Shown here: one piece after another, positions 62,889 through 64,000 of the stretch
How the letters are laid out: the number at the start of each line of letters is the position of its first letter
Position numbering within the stretch: position 1 is the stretch's first letter
From: Streptomyces sp. TG1A-60
Lineage (GTDB): Bacteria > Actinomycetota > Actinomycetes > Streptomycetales > Streptomycetaceae
Direction: 5' to 3'
NCBI RefSeq assembly: GCF_037201975.1
Contig: NZ_CP147520.1
Coordinates: forward strand, 6,386,001 to 6,450,000
Length of the DNA stretch: 64,000 bases
Made by a program: the position numbers and the translations under genes
Notes under the pieces: model-generated
Told to the model about the DNA's origin: nothing
Seen by the model: the letters and a program-made list of their open reading frames with translations, nothing else
Database searches by the model: none

Positions 62889-64000
62889 GTGGCAGCAGCA
62901 CCAGTCTGGAGTGTCGACCCCCGAACCGGGAAGCAGCGCGAGCAGGTTGCGGTGGAAGCCACAGCCCAGGAGGTGGACGCCGCCGTCCGCGCGGCCCACG
63001 CGGCGCGTGGCTCTCTCGCCGACCGCGCGGTCCGCGCCGCCTTCCTGCGCACGGCCGCCGACCAGCTCCAAGCGGCCAAGGACCAGCTCGTCGAGGTCGC
63101 CGACGCCGAGACCGCGCTCGGCCCGGTCCGCCTCACCGGTGAACTCGCCCGCACCTGCTATCAGTTGCGGGCTTTCGCCGACATCGTCGACGAGGGCGCG
63201 TTCCTCGACGTGGTGATCAACCACCCCGACGACACCGCCACCCCGCCCATCCCCGACCTGCGCCGCTACAAGGTCCCGCTGGGCGTCGTCGCCGTCTACT
63301 CGGCCTCCAACTTCCCGTTCGCCTTCTCCGTCCCCGGCGGCGACACGGCGAGCGCGCTGGCCGCCGGGTGCCCGGTCGTCGTCAAGGCCCACCCCGACCA
63401 CCCGGCCCTGTCCGAGCTGGTCGCGATCGTGCTGCGCCGGGCCGCCGCCGAGCACGGCGTTCCCGAGGCTGTCCTCGGCCTCGTGCACGGCTTCGAGGCG
63501 GGCGTCGAACTGGTCAAGCACCCGCTCGTCACCGCCGCCGGCTTCACCGGTTCGGTACGCGGCGGCCGTGCCCTCTTCGACGCGGCGGCGGCGCGTCCGG
63601 TGCCGATCCCGTTCCACGGCGAGCTGGGCTCCCTCAACCCCGTCCTCATCACGGAGGCCGCGGCGGCGGAGCGCGCCGAGGCGATCGGCGCGGGGCTGGC
63701 CGGGTCGATGACCCTCGGGGTCGGCCAGTTCTGTGTGAAGCCGGGCCTGGTGCTGGCGCCCGCGGGTGACGCCGGCGACCGGCTCGTGAAGTCCCTCACC
63801 GAGGCGGTCAGCGACGTCGGCTCGGGGGTCCTGCTGGACCACCGCATGCGCGACAACTTCCTCGCCGGTGTAGCCGAGCGCGCCGAGCTGCCCGAGGTGG
63901 AGTCGCCGGTGACCGCGGGGGCGGGCGGCGAGCACACCGTCAGCCCCGGCTTCCTCACCGTCCCCGCCGGGAAGCTGGCGGCCGAGGGCGCGCACGACCT
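62889..64000 (+). CDS. 2,5-dioxovalerate-type aldehyde dehydrogenase, cut by the window edge
   Basis: I translated this from GTG 62889 (AAGGGA six bases upstream); the frame is open to the last base, giving 370 residues. Aldehyde-dehydrogenase motifs are clear: the NADP pocket VYSASNFPFAFSVPGG and VVVKAHPDHPALSELV, the catalytic Glu in FHGELGSLNPVL and the nucleophile Cys in VGQFCVKPGLVL. These forms, in particular FPFAFS and GQFCVKPG, are those of alpha-ketoglutaric semialdehyde (2,5-dioxovalerate) dehydrogenases. It would turn the product of the dehydratase at 50362 into 2-oxoglutarate. Confidence 0.88.
   Translation, partial: MAAAPVWSVDPRTGKQREQVAVEATAQEVDAAVRAAHAARGSLADRAVRAAFLRTAADQLQAAKDQLVEVADAETALGPVRLTGELARTCYQLRAFADIVDEGAFLDVVINHPDDTATPPIPDLRRYKVPLGVVAVYSASNFPFAFSVPGGDTASALAAGCPVVVKAHPDHPALSELVAIVLRRAAAEHGVPEAVLGLVHGFEAGVELVKHPLVTAAGFTGSVRGGRALFDAAAARPVPIPFHGELGSLNPVLITEAAAAERAEAIGAGLAGSMTLGVGQFCVKPGLVLAPAGDAGDRLVKSLTEAVSDVGSGVLLDHRMRDNFLAGVAERAELPEVESPVTAGAGGEHTVSPGFLTVPAGKLAAEGAHD

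Overview
The window is high-GC chromosomal DNA of a Streptomyces-type actinomycete. Codons end almost always in G or C, GTG starts and ATGA/GTGA stop-start overlaps are common, and the layout tkt-tal-zwf-opcA-pgl / ctaB / ctaA / sufR-B-D-Rieske-C-S-U / dapD / dapA is the conserved order of Streptomyces chromosomes. No tRNA, rRNA, CRISPR array, insertion sequence or prophage is visible.

Layout. (1) 1-6533, minus strand: a specialised-metabolite locus that runs off the left edge. A GriI-type aldolase and a GriH-type dehydroquinate-synthase-II-like enzyme (the two-step route to 3-amino-4-hydroxybenzoate) are followed by an adenylate-forming ligase, two acyl carrier proteins, a ketosynthase, a chain-length-factor-like partner without the active-site Cys, and the start of a second ligase. 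A divergent metabolite:H+ symporter lies beside it. (2) 8683-15459: pentose-phosphate operon. (3) 15813-22257: heme O and heme A synthases, a small conserved protein, an amidohydrolase, an ABC-2 exporter and an AAC(3)-like acetyltransferase. (4) 22419-29030: SufR-regulated Fe-S assembly operon with a built-in Rieske ferredoxin, closed by a perfect 27-bp hairpin. (5) 29101-41649: mixed core and stress genes: a CBM42-type lectin-like membrane protein, SMR pump plus TetR, dapD, sigma factor plus beta-propeller partner, dapA, a CPA2 antiporter with a universal stress protein, holin-like/DUF3618 proteins and BrkB. (6) 41768-49000: secreted nuclease, GntR regulator plus ACC deaminase, and a double TerD protein. 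(7) 49315-64000: sugar-acid and pectin use: uronate dehydrogenase, 5-dehydro-4-deoxyglucarate dehydratase, secreted tandem GH43 enzyme, secreted pectate-lyase-like protein, IclR regulator and a 2,5-dioxovalerate-type aldehyde dehydrogenase (cut at the right edge). Mixed in are an MFS exporter, a second sigma/membrane-protein pair and an NCS2 purine permease.

How the genes work together. Region 7 reads as an oxidative pathway from extracellular pectin to 2-oxoglutarate. The dehydratase and the dehydrogenase, 12 kb apart, carry similar 18-bp inverted repeats upstream, which suggests control by the IclR protein at 61992. Region 1 would supply and activate an amino-hydroxybenzoate starter for a type-II-like PKS.

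Caution. Four otherwise well-conserved genes (an ACP, the universal stress protein, TerD and a TIGR03086 protein) are interrupted by single-base indels, most of them in G/C homopolymers of 4-5. Sequencing error is at least as likely as true inactivation. Two real-looking gene relics were also found (CBS protein at 36037; MBL-fold and pectate-lyase ends at 54738-54940).
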